A stretch of 64,000 nt of DNA from Cyclobacterium salsum (GCF_010119245.1 NZ_WNKG01000009.1:62001-126000); one strand, 5' to 3'. Shown: positions 47,321-57,734, counted from the first letter of the stretch. Translations and numbers: made by a program. The notes: generated by a model not told the origin, from the letters alone.

Positions 47321-48727
47321 TTAATCGGGTATCAAACTAGCTTCTAACCGGGGAACTCCCACCTGACCGGCAAGTCGAATACACTCGTGCAGGATATCAA
47401 CTTCGATGTTTGAGGCCCAGGTACTGGGCAAGCCATATACCATTTGGGAAGAAGCGCCCTCATAGCCTCCTTCTCTAAGAATGGTAGCAGTGGGGATATA
47501 AGCCATCACATCATTAGAATAGCCCATAACAAATAGCTGTTGTCCGAAAATCTTTTTCAGCTCAACAGCGTATCCTACTACGGTTTCGCCTCCTAAAGTG
47601 ATTATGGGCTGGTCTCCCAACTTCCAAACCTGAACAGGGAAAGGATATGTTTTTATCGTTTCCAAACCTTTGCTTCTCTCTTCCTTCATTCGGCTTGCCC
47701 ATCGTTTCTGATAACCTGAAGCGGTGGAAATAAAGGTAGTAAGCGTCTCCATGCTAGGGGGAGCTGTTAACGCCAAATCAATTTCGGAATACGCTGTTTG
47801 GATACGTGGCACTAAGGCTCTCATGGCCTCACTCAACACCCGTTCTACAGCGGCAGCCAAACTTTTTCCGTATTGTTGCGCAAGAAAAACCGTTCTTCGC
47901 GGGAGGGGATTTTGGTCCGCCCCTGCGCCCTGAAAAAAGAGGGCCACTGCTCCCGGATAATTTTTCTCTAGTTCCAGCTGGGCAAACCCCGGATAATCTC
48001 CTGAAATCGCATAGTCCCCCAATACCGTGGGATGACAGGCATAGCCAAACGCAATGGCCAAAATCTCACCCGCTGCATTGGCTACCTTGATGACCGGTAC
48101 GGCGTAATCGTTTGGCCCCTGCAATTCGGTTTGCCCCAGCAGGCTGTTCTCTGCATTATTTCTTCGATTTACCTGAAACCGGGTGACACCGTTTTCCACG
48201 AACAAATGGGCCGGTTGAAGCGAAGCCAGGGCTGCTGCCACCAATTGGAACATGTCAGCGACCAGGTCCTCTGAGTAGCGGCTTACCCGCTCCTTCTGTT
48301 CCGGATCCATGGGATAGATATCAGAGAGGGAATTTTCGAGTACCGGTCCGGAGTGGGTATGGGAACTATTGATGATGATCTGCGACTTTTCAAGTCCATG
48401 CCTTTCATTCAATCCGGATCGGATTTGGTCGGACAGGCCTTTAGGCATGGCCAGAAGGTCCGCCGTAATCAGAACGACTTGCTCTCCGGAAAGGTCTTCC
48501 AGGGCGAGGGCTTTGATCCAAATGGGGTGTCGCACGCGTTCGGATGGATGGTCCCTTCCGCCGTACCCGGCCAGCCATATTGGGTCTTCCGGTGTGATTT
48601 CAATCTTGGATACACCAGCTTTCCATTGCATGGAATCCTGCTGCAGGGCTACCCCGGCGTACCCGCTAGTAAAACGGAGTAGTAGCGCGATGATAATTGT
48701 GAATACACGAAGAATGGATATTTTCAT
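47321..48727 (-). CDS. Secreted ceramidase-family protein (paralogue 1)
   Basis: 468 residues with a signal peptide, matching the neutral/alkaline non-lysosomal ceramidase N-terminal domain family. The metal-site motif SSHTHSGP (His123, His125) is present, as is YACHPTVLGDY (third His). GGETVVGYA and YSNDVMAYIP fit the Glu and Tyr ligands of the Pseudomonas enzyme. Where the Pseudomonas enzyme has its Ser nucleophile (GDVSPN), this protein reads GADQNPLPRR, so ceramide hydrolysis is doubtful. It lacks the C-terminal Ig domain of true ceramidases. It lies downstream of paralogue 2 on the same strand. Confidence 0.88.
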   Translation of the reverse strand: MKISILRVFTIIIALLLRFTSGYAGVALQQDSMQWKAGVSKIEITPEDPIWLAGYGGRDHPSERVRHPIWIKALALEDLSGEQVVLITADLLAMPKGLSDQIRSGLNERHGLEKSQIIINSSHTHSGPVLENSLSDIYPMDPEQKERVSRYSEDLVADMFQLVAAALASLQPAHLFVENGVTRFQVNRRNNAENSLLGQTELQGPNDYAVPVIKVANAAGEILAIAFGYACHPTVLGDYAISGDYPGFAQLELEKNYPGAVALFFQGAGADQNPLPRRTVFLAQQYGKSLAAAVERVLSEAMRALVPRIQTAYSEIDLALTAPPSMETLTTFISTASGYQKRWASRMKEERSKGLETIKTYPFPVQVWKLGDQPIITLGGETVVGYAVELKKIFGQQLFVMGYSNDVMAYIPTATILREGGYEGASSQMVYGLPSTWASNIEVDILHECIRLAGQVGVPRLEASLIPD

Positions 48728-48967
48728 AGTCTCATTTTTTAACTGTTTATTTTTTCCTTCGATCGTTACCGAAACTGGTTCGAATCGCCTTCCCTTTCTT
48801 TTTGCTTACCGGGTGAAGTCAACCAATTCTCGCCTACAGGGCAAATAGCGCATTTTATATGGAAAACAGACCGCTACGATCCTCTTACCCTAAAACCCAC
48901 TTTTCACGGTGTAAAATAAACCGGAGGGGGGTCGTTCTCTACCGGGTTATGGTTCGATGAGGATGTA

Positions 48968-50353
48968 TTACCGAGTCGGTATTCCGGCCGTTTCTGCCAA
49001 TTTCAACGCCTCGGCCAATATGCGTTCTTCGATATCAGACGCCCAGGGACTCGTAAAAATGGGCGAACGGCTCCCTTCGTAACCTCCTTCCTGCAACACG
49101 GTCCTGGTAGGAATGTAGGCCATGACATCGTTGGAATACCCCATCACAAAGGTATCCGGGCCAAATAGTTGTTTCAATGCGATCGCATAGCCGATCAATA
49201 ATTCCCCGCCAAAGGAGAAAATGGCCTGGTCCCCCAATCTCCAAACCTGAACGGGATAGGGATAGGAAGTGATCAGCGATTCTCCTTTGTCCAGTTTGGC
49301 GATTAACACCTTGGCGTTTTGCTTCAGGTAGTCCGGATACCCGGAGTCCTCTCCCTTAATTTCCACTAACTCCTCCCGGCTCGGCGAAGGCTTGGCAAAG
49401 TTCAGGTCAATTTCGGAATAGGCAGTGGCCAATTCACTGTCCAATGGCCTCATTTCTTCGTGAAGCACCCGTTCCACCGCAGCGGCCAATTCCTTTCCGT
49501 ATTGCCGGGCCAGGGGAACCGTGCGTCGTGGCAAGGGATTCTGGTCGGCACCTGCGCCCTGAAAGAACAGCGCAGCGGTTCCAGGATAGCGCTCTTCCAA
49601 TTCCAACTGAGCAAATCCTGCGTAATCGCCGGAAATGAAATAGTCAGAAAGTACCGTCGGGTGGCAGGCATAGCCAAAAACCAGGGCAATCATGTCCCCC
49701 TGCTCCGCCGTAATTTTCAGTACCGGTACGGCATAATCATTTGGGCCATTCAGCTTCTCCTGATGCACCAAACTGGCTTCTTTGTTATTTCTCCGATTTA
49801 CTTGAAAACGCGTCACCCCGTTTTCAGCAAACAGCTGAACCGGTTTCAAGGATTTCATGGTACTGCCGACCAAATCGACGATTTTATCCTCCACGCTTTC
49901 CGCATACCTTTTGATTTTATCCAATTGTACCTGGTCGAGTTGGAATTGGTACCTTGCGTAATCGGTTTCAGGTCCGGTATGGGTATGGGAGCTATTCAAA
50001 ATCACCTGATCCCTGGATAGCCCATATTGATCCATCAGCCGATCGCGTATCCGTTGGGACAGTTCCTGTCGAATACCCACCAGATCAGTGGTGACCAGTA
50101 CGGCCAGATTTCCGGAGCGATCTTCCAATACCAGGGCCTTGGCCCAAATCGCATGCCGTACTCCTTCCGAGGGGTGGTCCCGCGCAGCATAACCCGCCAT
50201 CCACATGGATTCCTGCGGAGTAATGGCTACAGTCGACACGGCTGCTTTCCAGCCGGAAGAAGGCTGTTGAGAAAAGGAAGCCTGGTTGATTCCCAAAAAA
50301 GGGAGGGTCCAGATAAGGCAGCGGGATAATAGCTGAGTAATTGTTTTCATCAT
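48968..50353 (-). CDS. Secreted ceramidase-family protein (paralogue 2)
   Basis: 461 residues, clearly paralogous to the next gene (same metal-site motif SSHTHTGP at His123/125; YACHPTVLSDY; GGELLIGYA; YSNDVMAYIP), and also with GADQNPLPRR in place of the Ser motif. Signal peptide near MMKTITQLLSRCLIWTLPFL. An open frame continues 88 codons upstream, but the signal peptide marks the ATG at 50353 as the start. Lies downstream of susD in the same direction, after a 456-nt spacer. Confidence 0.88.
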   Translation of the reverse strand: MMKTITQLLSRCLIWTLPFLGINQASFSQQPSSGWKAAVSTVAITPQESMWMAGYAARDHPSEGVRHAIWAKALVLEDRSGNLAVLVTTDLVGIRQELSQRIRDRLMDQYGLSRDQVILNSSHTHTGPETDYARYQFQLDQVQLDKIKRYAESVEDKIVDLVGSTMKSLKPVQLFAENGVTRFQVNRRNNKEASLVHQEKLNGPNDYAVPVLKITAEQGDMIALVFGYACHPTVLSDYFISGDYAGFAQLELEERYPGTAALFFQGAGADQNPLPRRTVPLARQYGKELAAAVERVLHEEMRPLDSELATAYSEIDLNFAKPSPSREELVEIKGEDSGYPDYLKQNAKVLIAKLDKGESLITSYPYPVQVWRLGDQAIFSFGGELLIGYAIALKQLFGPDTFVMGYSNDVMAYIPTRTVLQEGGYEGSRSPIFTSPWASDIEERILAEALKLAETAGIPTR

Positions 50354-50809
50354 GTTGTAGTATTCGTTTGTCATTGGGTTTATTGACCGAAAAGGCTCTA
50401 TGGTTTCTGGTATCGTTTGTTTGTCTGACAAATTGCCGCTTAAACCGAAGGGAATAATCTGCCCTCCGCCTCTTCTCCGGTTCCGATGGATAGCAGCTCG
50501 TTTCATTTCTACCAGGCTGGAATCCGGGAGTGATACCGATCGGAAAATGGCTCCCCGCATCAATTTTTTGAACCATATGTGTATCCCACCGTGCCTGCGA
50601 GGGGCTATTGCCTTCACCCAGCGGTAGGGACTCTTTCCATAGGCCAGCCTTTTTTTACCTTTGCAATCGCTGGAATGGTCTTGGATGACACCCGGTAGTA
50701 ACCGGGCTTGGAATTCAGCGAGTCAAGACCCAATAAATCCCCCACTGCCTGTCCTATCAAACGGACAGGATACAGCGGGGGGGGGTATTCTTTTGGATGC
50801 CTCGTTTTT
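50354..50809 (-). other. Spacer between susD and ceramidase paralogue 2
   Basis: 456 nt without an assignable gene. The minus strand is open for 88 codons directly upstream of the paralogue 2 start, with no recognisable homology and basic, Arg-rich character. Near the susD side lies a GC-rich hairpin and a nine-G run (plus strand, about 50777-50785). No good -7/-33 pair was found. Confidence 0.4.
50739..50780 (-). terminator. GC-rich hairpin downstream of susD
   Basis: An imperfect hairpin with a perfect CCTGTCC / GGACAGG inner stem, 8-nt loop and an outer CCCCACTG / CAGCGGGG arm. It lies 30 nt after the susD stop on the minus strand. The T-run is weak, so it may be an attenuator or mRNA-stability element. 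Confidence 0.45.
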
Positions 50810-52579
50810 TTATTCGATCACATCCAGCGGAGGGACATTGTTGGCAGACCCGGTATATCCCAGGTTCTGATTGATCCTTCCCAAGGTATTGGAATTGACC
50901 ATGTCGTCATCTATGGGCCACTGAAAATGGTACGGCATGATTCTGGGCCGCTGACCCAAAAGGATGATTTCATCTGTCCGGTCGTAGAAGTTATTCAGAT
51001 TCCTCACGCGATCGTAATACCAATTGTTCTCATGAAGGGTTTCCAGGCTGTATCCCCCTTCGTTCCTTGCAGCCATAATGTAAGACACGCGGTTCAATTC
51101 ATTTTGCCGGGGTTCTTCGGCAAACAACTCCCTGGCCCTTTCGTCAAAAATGAAATCGATGGTAACGTCGTTTGGCCCTATTGCGGGAGCGTTGGCTCGC
51201 TGCCGAACGATATTGATGTCTGCTGCAGCACTTGCAAGATCTCCCTTCCAATAATAGGCTTCGGCTCTAATAAGGTAGGTTTCTGCCAATCGATAGATGT
51301 ACCAATCTCCATTACTTCCCATGGGAACACTGGTTTGATCCGGCGCATTTGGCGAATAGGTTTTGTAAAAAGGAGACGGATACACCCTGGCCCAATATTC
51401 GGAGGGAATATCCATATTTTCAGGGTCGAAAGGTTCCATGTATTGGGAGGAAGCGGGATTGTTGTAATACAGTTCCTCTCGGTCAAACCAATTGATATCG
51501 GCCCTTCGCAAATCGGGGGTAGTGGTATAGTCGAAACCGGCCTCTTCCCAAATCTCGTAACTGTGCCAATCGCTTAAGGCCACATCCGGGTTGCCCCTTC
51601 CCAGCGAATCGTAGAGAGGCCCCCTGTCGATGGTTCCCCGGTTGCCGTCTTTGTCTTTACCGATCGAGGAGTGCCACCAGGAACAGTTGTACACCCGCAT
51701 GGTAAACAAGCCGGGCGTTCTGGCGGTCGGAGGTGCTTCCCATCTATCCACAAAAGCCAATATGGTTTCCGTGTTCTGTCCACTATTTTTGTTGGCATGC
51801 CGATGAAGGTCCCATATCACGTTTTTGGCAGGATCATCCGCTTCCACCCCGAAACGTTCGGTCATCAGGGCATAGGGTCCGTCGATCACTCTGCTGGCTG
51901 CGGCAATGGCCTGATCAAATTCCATATTGGCCAGGTAGATCTTAGACAGTAAGTGATCCCCGGCACCTTTTGTCGGAATACCGGGTGCAGCGGAAACAGG
52001 CAGGTGCTGTACAGCAAATTCCATATCCGATTGGATCTGATCCAGGATGGCCCATCTGCTGTGGCTCTGAAAATCCAATCGCACTCCCCTTACTTCTTCC
52101 TTTAAAAAGGGCAAATCGCCATAATTGCCAATTAGCCTGTAATACCAATAAGACCGGTGCCATAAGGCTTCCGCCAGCACTTCGTTTCGATCCTCCTGGT
52201 CTGTCCATTCCAGGTCATCAATTCTCGTAATGGCCACATTGGCATTCTTCACCATTTCAAAAATATCATTGATCTGAGTGACAAATTGTTGGTACCTGTC
52301 CGAATTCGGGGTCAGGGCAGTATAATCCATTTGGAGCCAGGGCACTCCGGCTTCAGAGGCTGCCCATTGGTGGGCCATGAAGTTTTTTTGTGCCGTTTGT
52401 TCCCTCGTAAGATCCTTTCGCATGGTCACCAAAAGTGCTTCAAAACCTGCGCGGTCTACGAATACGTTCTCCGTGGTAAAGAACGACAAGGGCTGCGGCT
52501 CAAGAAAATCTTCATTACAGGCTGCCGTTACAAAAAACAGCAGCGAAAACAAAAGCAATCCATTTATATATCGTTTCAT
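50810..52579 (-). CDS. SusD/RagB family nutrient-binding outer-membrane lipoprotein
   Basis: 589 residues. Lipobox TAAC (Cys about 21) follows a signal peptide. SusD signatures include the N-terminal NEDFLEPQPLSFFTTENVF, YWYYRLIGNYGDLPFLKEEV, and the closing FIFDERARELFAEEPRQNEL and NRVSYIMA stretches. It caps the SusC channel and binds the substrate before import. It lies 13 nt downstream of the susC-like gene in the same operon. Confidence 0.94.
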   Translation of the reverse strand: MKRYINGLLLFSLLFFVTAACNEDFLEPQPLSFFTTENVFVDRAGFEALLVTMRKDLTREQTAQKNFMAHQWAASEAGVPWLQMDYTALTPNSDRYQQFVTQINDIFEMVKNANVAITRIDDLEWTDQEDRNEVLAEALWHRSYWYYRLIGNYGDLPFLKEEVRGVRLDFQSHSRWAILDQIQSDMEFAVQHLPVSAAPGIPTKGAGDHLLSKIYLANMEFDQAIAAASRVIDGPYALMTERFGVEADDPAKNVIWDLHRHANKNSGQNTETILAFVDRWEAPPTARTPGLFTMRVYNCSWWHSSIGKDKDGNRGTIDRGPLYDSLGRGNPDVALSDWHSYEIWEEAGFDYTTTPDLRRADINWFDREELYYNNPASSQYMEPFDPENMDIPSEYWARVYPSPFYKTYSPNAPDQTSVPMGSNGDWYIYRLAETYLIRAEAYYWKGDLASAAADINIVRQRANAPAIGPNDVTIDFIFDERARELFAEEPRQNELNRVSYIMAARNEGGYSLETLHENNWYYDRVRNLNNFYDRTDEIILLGQRPRIMPYHFQWPIDDDMVNSNTLGRINQNLGYTGSANNVPPLDVIE

Positions 52580-52592
52580 CTTTTTGGCAATT

Positions 52593-55500
52593 TTAAAGTG
52601 TTAAATTGAAACCAACAGTAACAATTCTAGGCATTGGCGTGAGTCCTGATTCGGGGTCCCAACCGGGCCAACTGGAAAAAGTGTATAGGTTTCTGACGGA
52701 CCCAAAGATCCTAAAATTCTGCATTTTATACCTTTGAGACATGGCAGTGGGCAAATTATAAGAAAGCGAAAGGTCCTGAATTCTTACAAAAGAGGAAGAT
52801 TTATAAGGCATCACCCCGCCACCAAATGGAGAATCGTTCACACTTAACCGTGGATAATCGTTGGTTCGGTTATCCGGTGTCCAGTAGGGGTAGTTGGCGG
52901 TACTTCTCCGGTCAAAGGTTGACCACCCGGCTACCGAAGGAGTAAAAGCCCTCATGTGGCCCAGGTCAGCCCGGATAAAGATAGAAGCCGTAAAGTCCCT
53001 TAAAAAAGTAATATCATTTCGGAATCCAATCCTGTGACGGGGCTGGCTGAACCCAATGAATTTTTTGTCCTGTAAGGCTTCATAAACTCCGTTATCATCC
53101 AAATCGTCCGCTTTAATGTCACCAGGGTCAAGATTATATTCAGCCGCTTCCTGAGCCTCTTCCACCTGCCAGGTACCCAGAATATCATAATCCCACACCA
53201 CATCTATGGGCTGACCGATAAACCATTCATTTTCGAAATCGGGTATTTCTCCGGTGATGGTTTGCCCCTGTAACGTATATTCACCGGTATCCCCAAACAG
53301 GGAAATGATTTCATTCCGGTTCATGGAATAATTGATATTGGTCCTCCAGTTAAAGTTGGGACGGTTGACGGCTACCGCTCCCACCGTGGCTTCAAAGCCC
53401 CTATTGGCCAGCTCGCCGATATTGGTAGTCACGTTTTCAAAACCAGTAACCCGGGGTAGCGAGCGGTCCACCAATAGGTTTTCCGTACTCATGTCGTAGT
53501 AATCCAACGTCAGATTAATACGGTTCGCCAAGATGCCGATGTCAAAGCCCAGGTTATAGGATTCTGTTTCTTCCCATGAAAGGCCTGGATTAGAGAGTGT
53601 GGAGGTGAAAATCCCCATCTGTACCTGAGATCCATTGTAGTATTGGTTGCTTCCCATTTGGGCAAATGAAGAATAGGGACCTATATCCCTGTTTCCATTT
53701 ACTCCCCATGACAACCTCATTTTAAGTTGATCGATCAGACTTGAGTTGTAAAACGTTTCATCTGAAATCTGCCATGCAAACGCCAATGCCGGGAATATGG
53801 CGCGAGGATTTTCCCGGCCAAAAGCACTAAAACCATCCCTGCGAATGGAACCTGTAAACAAGTATTTCTCCATCAAGGTGTAATTTACTCTTCCCATTAA
53901 ACCTTCCCCCGTATAGGTAATGTCATCCGTTTCAATCGTCGGATCCCCACCAAACTGCATCCCGTGATAACCCAAAATCGCACTTGGAAGAAAGGTCTGG
54001 TTGGCCATGCTGGAACTGTATATCCTGTTTTTTTCCAGGTTGTACAAAATAGTGACATCAAAATTGTGGATTCCGAATTCTCTGTTCCATTTTAACAGGT
54101 TGTCCACCATCCACTCATAGGTATTGGATTCAAACCGGGTTGCCCTGCCCCCAGCATACGTCTGTCCACCGGTAATGGTCTCCGGCGACCAATAATTATA
54201 ATCCCTAACGCTTTCAATCCTGGGCTGGTAGGAAGATCTGAAGGTAATCCCAAATGGAAGTTTGAACTCGGTAAATAAGGTGTTGAAAAAATTATTGCGT
54301 TTGTGAAACCGGTCCTGTCCCAGGTAATTGATCAGCGGGTTTTGCCCTCCTATATACCCATGGGGAAACCATTTTATAGAGCCGTCTTCCTCATACATTT
54401 GGGCATAAGGGCCGGTTTGGTACATCCCTGTCAGATTGGCCTGTACCACGCTTTCATCCCGGGAAGAAAACTGGGAATTCAACCCTACTTTCATCCAATC
54501 GGTTACCTGGAAATCAAAGTTGATTCTGGAACGGATCGTGGAAAATTTATCTCCTACAATAATCCCTTCATTGTCCAGGTATCCCAGCGACCAATAGTAC
54601 TTGATTTTTTCCGTGCCGCCACCTACGCTTAGGTCATATTCCTGCCGCATGCCGGGCTTCATTACTTTATCCCTCCAATCGATGGTTTCTCCAGCCAGAT
54701 AGGCCTCCACTTCATCCGGAAAAAAATTCAACCGGGACAGCCATTCTCGGGTATTATCCGGATTGGGATTGTTATTAGAGGCTCTCCACTGCTCCAGGGT
54801 AACTCCCTCCGGCAATTCTTCGGGATTGAACCAATGGTAATCCGGCTGCGCCTGCCCCAGGGTCCGGAAATAATCTCTTCGGAAATCAAGGTAGCCTTGC
54901 GGACCGCGCACTGCAAAATCATCATTGGTCGGTCCGGCCACCCCCAACTTGGTGGTGAAATTAATGGTTGGTGCCCCGGTTTTGCCTCTGGTGGTCGTCA
55001 CCAGAATGACTCCCGAAGCAGCCCTTGCACCAAAAACCGCTGCCGAACTGGCATCTTTAAGGATATCCACCGATTCAATATCGTTTGGATTGATGTCCCG
55101 AAGGCTTCCATTGAAAATCACCCCATCCAGGACGACCAGCGGTTCGGTGCCCGCACTTAGCGAGGTGGGCCCCCTTACTTCTAGCGAACTGCCACCTGCG
55201 GCGGAGGTCCCCTGGTTGGCATTAAACCCCGCAACGGTTCCTGCCAGCATGTCCGTAAGCTGAACGTTACTTTGATTTTTAAAGCTCTCAGGATCTACCC
55301 GGACCACTGATCCGGTAAGGTCGCTTTTCTTGACCGTTCCATATCCTACTACCACCACTTCCTCCAACTGCGCCTGGTCCGCAACCAGGTCCACATTAAT
55401 AGTCGTTCGGTTGCCTACCCTTATTTCCTGGGTTAAATATCCCACAAAGGAATAGACCAATTCGACATCTTCATTTGGAACCCGGATGGAGTAGGAACCA

Positions 55501-55763
55501 TCGATATCGGTGACTGTCCCCGTAGAAGTCCCTTTGATCAGAATGTTGACCCCCGGCAAGCTTTCTTTGGAAGAATTATCAAAAACCTGCCCGGTGATCT
55601 GCGTCCCCTGTTGGGCATTGGCAAAATTGCCCGGAAACCAACAAAAAATCGTTGTAATCAGGGAAAATACCAGGATTTTTAAAGGTATGGAGGGTTTCCT
55701 CCATTTACAGGAGTCTGACAACCGTTTCCCCCGATTGCTCAGCAATGCGTAATGTTGTTTCAT
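52593..55763 (-). CDS. SusC/RagA family TonB-linked outer-membrane protein
   Basis: 1056 residues. A signal peptide (ending FANAQ) is followed by a carboxypeptidase-like regulatory domain (GVNILIKGTSTGTVTDIDGS), the TonB-box/plug start (EEVVVVGYGTVKKSDLTGSV), plug residues (LVVLDGVIF; NDIESVDILKDASSAAVFGA) and a 22-strand beta-barrel ending GWDPESGLTPMPRIV. It imports a ligand, probably glycan- or peptide-type, using TonB energy, with the SusD partner next to it. The substrate is unknown; the flanking hydrolases suggest a hydrolysed envelope or host-derived compound. Confidence 0.95.
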   Translation of the reverse strand: MKQHYALLSNRGKRLSDSCKWRKPSIPLKILVFSLITTIFCWFPGNFANAQQGTQITGQVFDNSSKESLPGVNILIKGTSTGTVTDIDGSYSIRVPNEDVELVYSFVGYLTQEIRVGNRTTINVDLVADQAQLEEVVVVGYGTVKKSDLTGSVVRVDPESFKNQSNVQLTDMLAGTVAGFNANQGTSAAGGSSLEVRGPTSLSAGTEPLVVLDGVIFNGSLRDINPNDIESVDILKDASSAAVFGARAASGVILVTTTRGKTGAPTINFTTKLGVAGPTNDDFAVRGPQGYLDFRRDYFRTLGQAQPDYHWFNPEELPEGVTLEQWRASNNNPNPDNTREWLSRLNFFPDEVEAYLAGETIDWRDKVMKPGMRQEYDLSVGGGTEKIKYYWSLGYLDNEGIIVGDKFSTIRSRINFDFQVTDWMKVGLNSQFSSRDESVVQANLTGMYQTGPYAQMYEEDGSIKWFPHGYIGGQNPLINYLGQDRFHKRNNFFNTLFTEFKLPFGITFRSSYQPRIESVRDYNYWSPETITGGQTYAGGRATRFESNTYEWMVDNLLKWNREFGIHNFDVTILYNLEKNRIYSSSMANQTFLPSAILGYHGMQFGGDPTIETDDITYTGEGLMGRVNYTLMEKYLFTGSIRRDGFSAFGRENPRAIFPALAFAWQISDETFYNSSLIDQLKMRLSWGVNGNRDIGPYSSFAQMGSNQYYNGSQVQMGIFTSTLSNPGLSWEETESYNLGFDIGILANRINLTLDYYDMSTENLLVDRSLPRVTGFENVTTNIGELANRGFEATVGAVAVNRPNFNWRTNINYSMNRNEIISLFGDTGEYTLQGQTITGEIPDFENEWFIGQPIDVVWDYDILGTWQVEEAQEAAEYNLDPGDIKADDLDDNGVYEALQDKKFIGFSQPRHRIGFRNDITFLRDFTASIFIRADLGHMRAFTPSVAGWSTFDRRSTANYPYWTPDNRTNDYPRLSVNDSPFGGGVMPYKSSSFVRIQDLSLSYNLPTAMSQRYKMQNFRIFGSVRNLYTFSSWPGWDPESGLTPMPRIVTVGFNLTL

Positions 55764-56090
55764 AATGTAGCGTGTTAAAGGATGAACAAAAAGTTAAATT
55801 AGGTTTAAGGCTATTCGTTACGTGTACGTTACCTTAAAAATAAAATTTTATTAAAGAAGATCAAAATGTTTTACATCTATTATTTGGCGAAAAATAGCAA
55901 TAGTAAGTTTCAAAGAAGGCTTCATGGTAAAATTTTCGCCGCTTAGGGAATAATGGGCTATAATCAGAACCCGAAAAGAAACATCGCCCGGAAAACATCA
56001 CAATGAATCGTAGGTAAATAGTAACTACTCTCACCCCTCTCGGCCCTTAATTTGCTAACCTATGCCTGAATAGAGCCTGACCCCACCAAG
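55764..56090. other. Region upstream of the SusC-like gene
   Basis: About 330 nt without a gene. It should contain the susCD promoter, but no exact TAnnTTTG box on the minus strand was found. Confidence 0.35.
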
Positions 56091-56360
56091 TTAGATGAAG
56101 GTCTGTTCGCCCATCGGGAATTTTTTGATAACCTCAGGAATCGTTCGGGTGAAAGCCAACCCGCCCTCGTTCGAGGAAATATGAATGTAAATGCCAGGGA
56201 CCGACGGGAAAAATATTTCCAAAGCGGAATTTCCATGCAAAAAAGCACGATTGGAGGTTCCATCAGATCCTCCCTCTTTGGGAACCTGAGACTTCTCCCT
56301 GTCTAGTTGGGTAAATCCAAACCAGGCTGCGGATGGGAAGGACCGGCTCGAATAAATCCG
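56091..56360 (-). pseudogene. C-terminal remnant of an unidentified gene
   Basis: 89 open minus-strand codons between stops, with no start codon until near the end. The frame reads like a real protein C-terminus (AWFGFTQLDREKSQVPKEGG; HGNSALEIFFPSVPGIYIHI then SSNEGGLAFTRTIPEV). The arrangement around HGNSALEIF..IYIHISSNEGG faintly recalls the end of serine-hydrolase (beta-lactamase-like) domains, but I do not assign it. It lies 24 nt after the M20 stop. Confidence 0.45.
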
Positions 56361-56383
56361 CTAGCACCTTTGAAAATAGAAGG

Positions 56384-57679
56384 TTAGTCCATTTCCATGT
56401 AATCCACCGCCAATTGGCTTAACACTTTGACTCCCAAGACAAACCCACTTTCGTCCAGGTAAAAATCAGGCGTATGATGCGAAGGAGCCGTTTCCGGATC
56501 TCCCTCAGGGGGCATGCCGCCCAGAAAAATAAACATCCCAGGCTTTTCCTTTTGGAAAAAACTAAAATCCTCGGCACCCGTGACCGGGTCATGAACCCAT
56601 ACATTTTCACTACCGGCAACCTTTTCCAGGGTCGGTCTCATTTGTTCGGTAAGCGCCGGATCATTGTGTGTCACCGGATACATTTTTTTAATACTGATTT
56701 CAGCTTCAGCACCTGCACTAACTGCAATATTGGCCGCGATCTCCCGAATCCGTCTATGGATAAGCGTCTGTTGGGGTTCGCTGTAGGTCCGGATCGTCCC
56801 AATCATTTCTACTTCCTCCGGAATAATATTATGCCGGACACCACCGTGAATCGCTCCTATAGTCACAATCGCAGGAATTTCGATGATTTTTACATTTCGG
56901 CTTACAATGGTCTGCAACCCCATTACAATTTGGGAAGACGTGACTATCGGGTCAACGGAGGACCAGGGATAGGCTCCGTGCGCTTGTCTTCCCTTGACCA
57001 GAATTTCCAGATTATCCACAGCAGCCATGGCAGGGCCGGGTTTGTATTTGATGACACCTGCCGGGGTTTGAGAATTGATATGTAATCCAAAAACGGCATC
57101 CACATCTTCCATTACTCCTTCTTCTACCATCTGCTTGGCTCCCCAGCTGTCCACCGATTTGTCTTCCAATCCTTCCTCTGCCGGCTGAAATATAAATTTG
57201 ATACTTCCCTTCAATTCCTCTTGCATTCCTGCCAAAACTTCGGCCACTCCCATCAGTATGGCTACATGGGAGTCGTGGCCGCAGGCATGCATCACCCCTG
57301 TTTCCTGACCATTGTAAGTGGTCCTCACCATGGATTTAAAGGGAAGGTCGTTTCTTTCCGTCACCGGCAATGCATCCATATCCGCCCTGATGGCTACGGT
57401 TGGGCCAGGCTTGCCACCTTTTAACACCCCAATAACGCCCGTTACCGCCACTCCTTCGGTAACGTCCATGCCCAAATCACGGAGGTGCGCAGCAACAATA
57501 CCTGCCGTCCGGGTTTCTTCATTGCCCAACTCCGGGTGCTCATGAAAATCCCGTCTCCATTCTATCACTTGTTGTTCCAGGGCAAGTGCCGTTTGGTTGA
57601 TCTGATCTTGCATCCCGGATTGCCCCTTGGTAAAGGTGATCACAAAAAGGAGTGAAAGGGTTATTATTGCTTTTTCCAT
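56384..57679 (-). CDS. Secreted M20-family amidohydrolase
   Basis: A 431-residue zinc amidohydrolase of the IAA-amino-acid-hydrolase/HipO type. Signal peptide about 1-20 (FTKGQ). Metal/catalytic motifs are HPELGNEETRT, AIRADMDALPVTE, MHACGHDSH (Cys133, His135) and the carboxylate pair in QPAEEG. The peptidase-dimerisation domain and closing SHHTPDFYLDESGF are present. It cleaves N-acyl amide bonds outside the cytoplasm. Divergent from the cytochrome c gene, with a recognisable promoter. Confidence 0.93.
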   Translation of the reverse strand: MEKAIITLSLLFVITFTKGQSGMQDQINQTALALEQQVIEWRRDFHEHPELGNEETRTAGIVAAHLRDLGMDVTEGVAVTGVIGVLKGGKPGPTVAIRADMDALPVTERNDLPFKSMVRTTYNGQETGVMHACGHDSHVAILMGVAEVLAGMQEELKGSIKFIFQPAEEGLEDKSVDSWGAKQMVEEGVMEDVDAVFGLHINSQTPAGVIKYKPGPAMAAVDNLEILVKGRQAHGAYPWSSVDPIVTSSQIVMGLQTIVSRNVKIIEIPAIVTIGAIHGGVRHNIIPEEVEMIGTIRTYSEPQQTLIHRRIREIAANIAVSAGAEAEISIKKMYPVTHNDPALTEQMRPTLEKVAGSENVWVHDPVTGAEDFSFFQKEKPGMFIFLGGMPPEGDPETAPSHHTPDFYLDESGFVLGVKVLSQLAVDYMEMD

Positions 57680-57701
57680 GGATATTGGTTTTCGGTAGAA
57701 C

Positions 57702-57734
57702 CAAATTTAATAAGTTTCACCATTCCATGTTCAA
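57702..57734 (-). promoter_or_regulatory. Promoter of the M20 amidohydrolase
   Basis: The minus strand has TAAATTTG (plus 57702-57709) 22 nt before the ATG and a -33 TTG (57732-57734) with 22-nt spacing. The divergent cytochrome c gene has its own TACATTTG (57839-57846) close to its start. Confidence 0.5.

Noticed and set aside
50354-50617. An 88-codon extension of ceramidase paralogue 2
   Set aside because: The frame is open, but a good signal peptide begins at the internal ATG, and the upstream part is basic and unlike any export signal.
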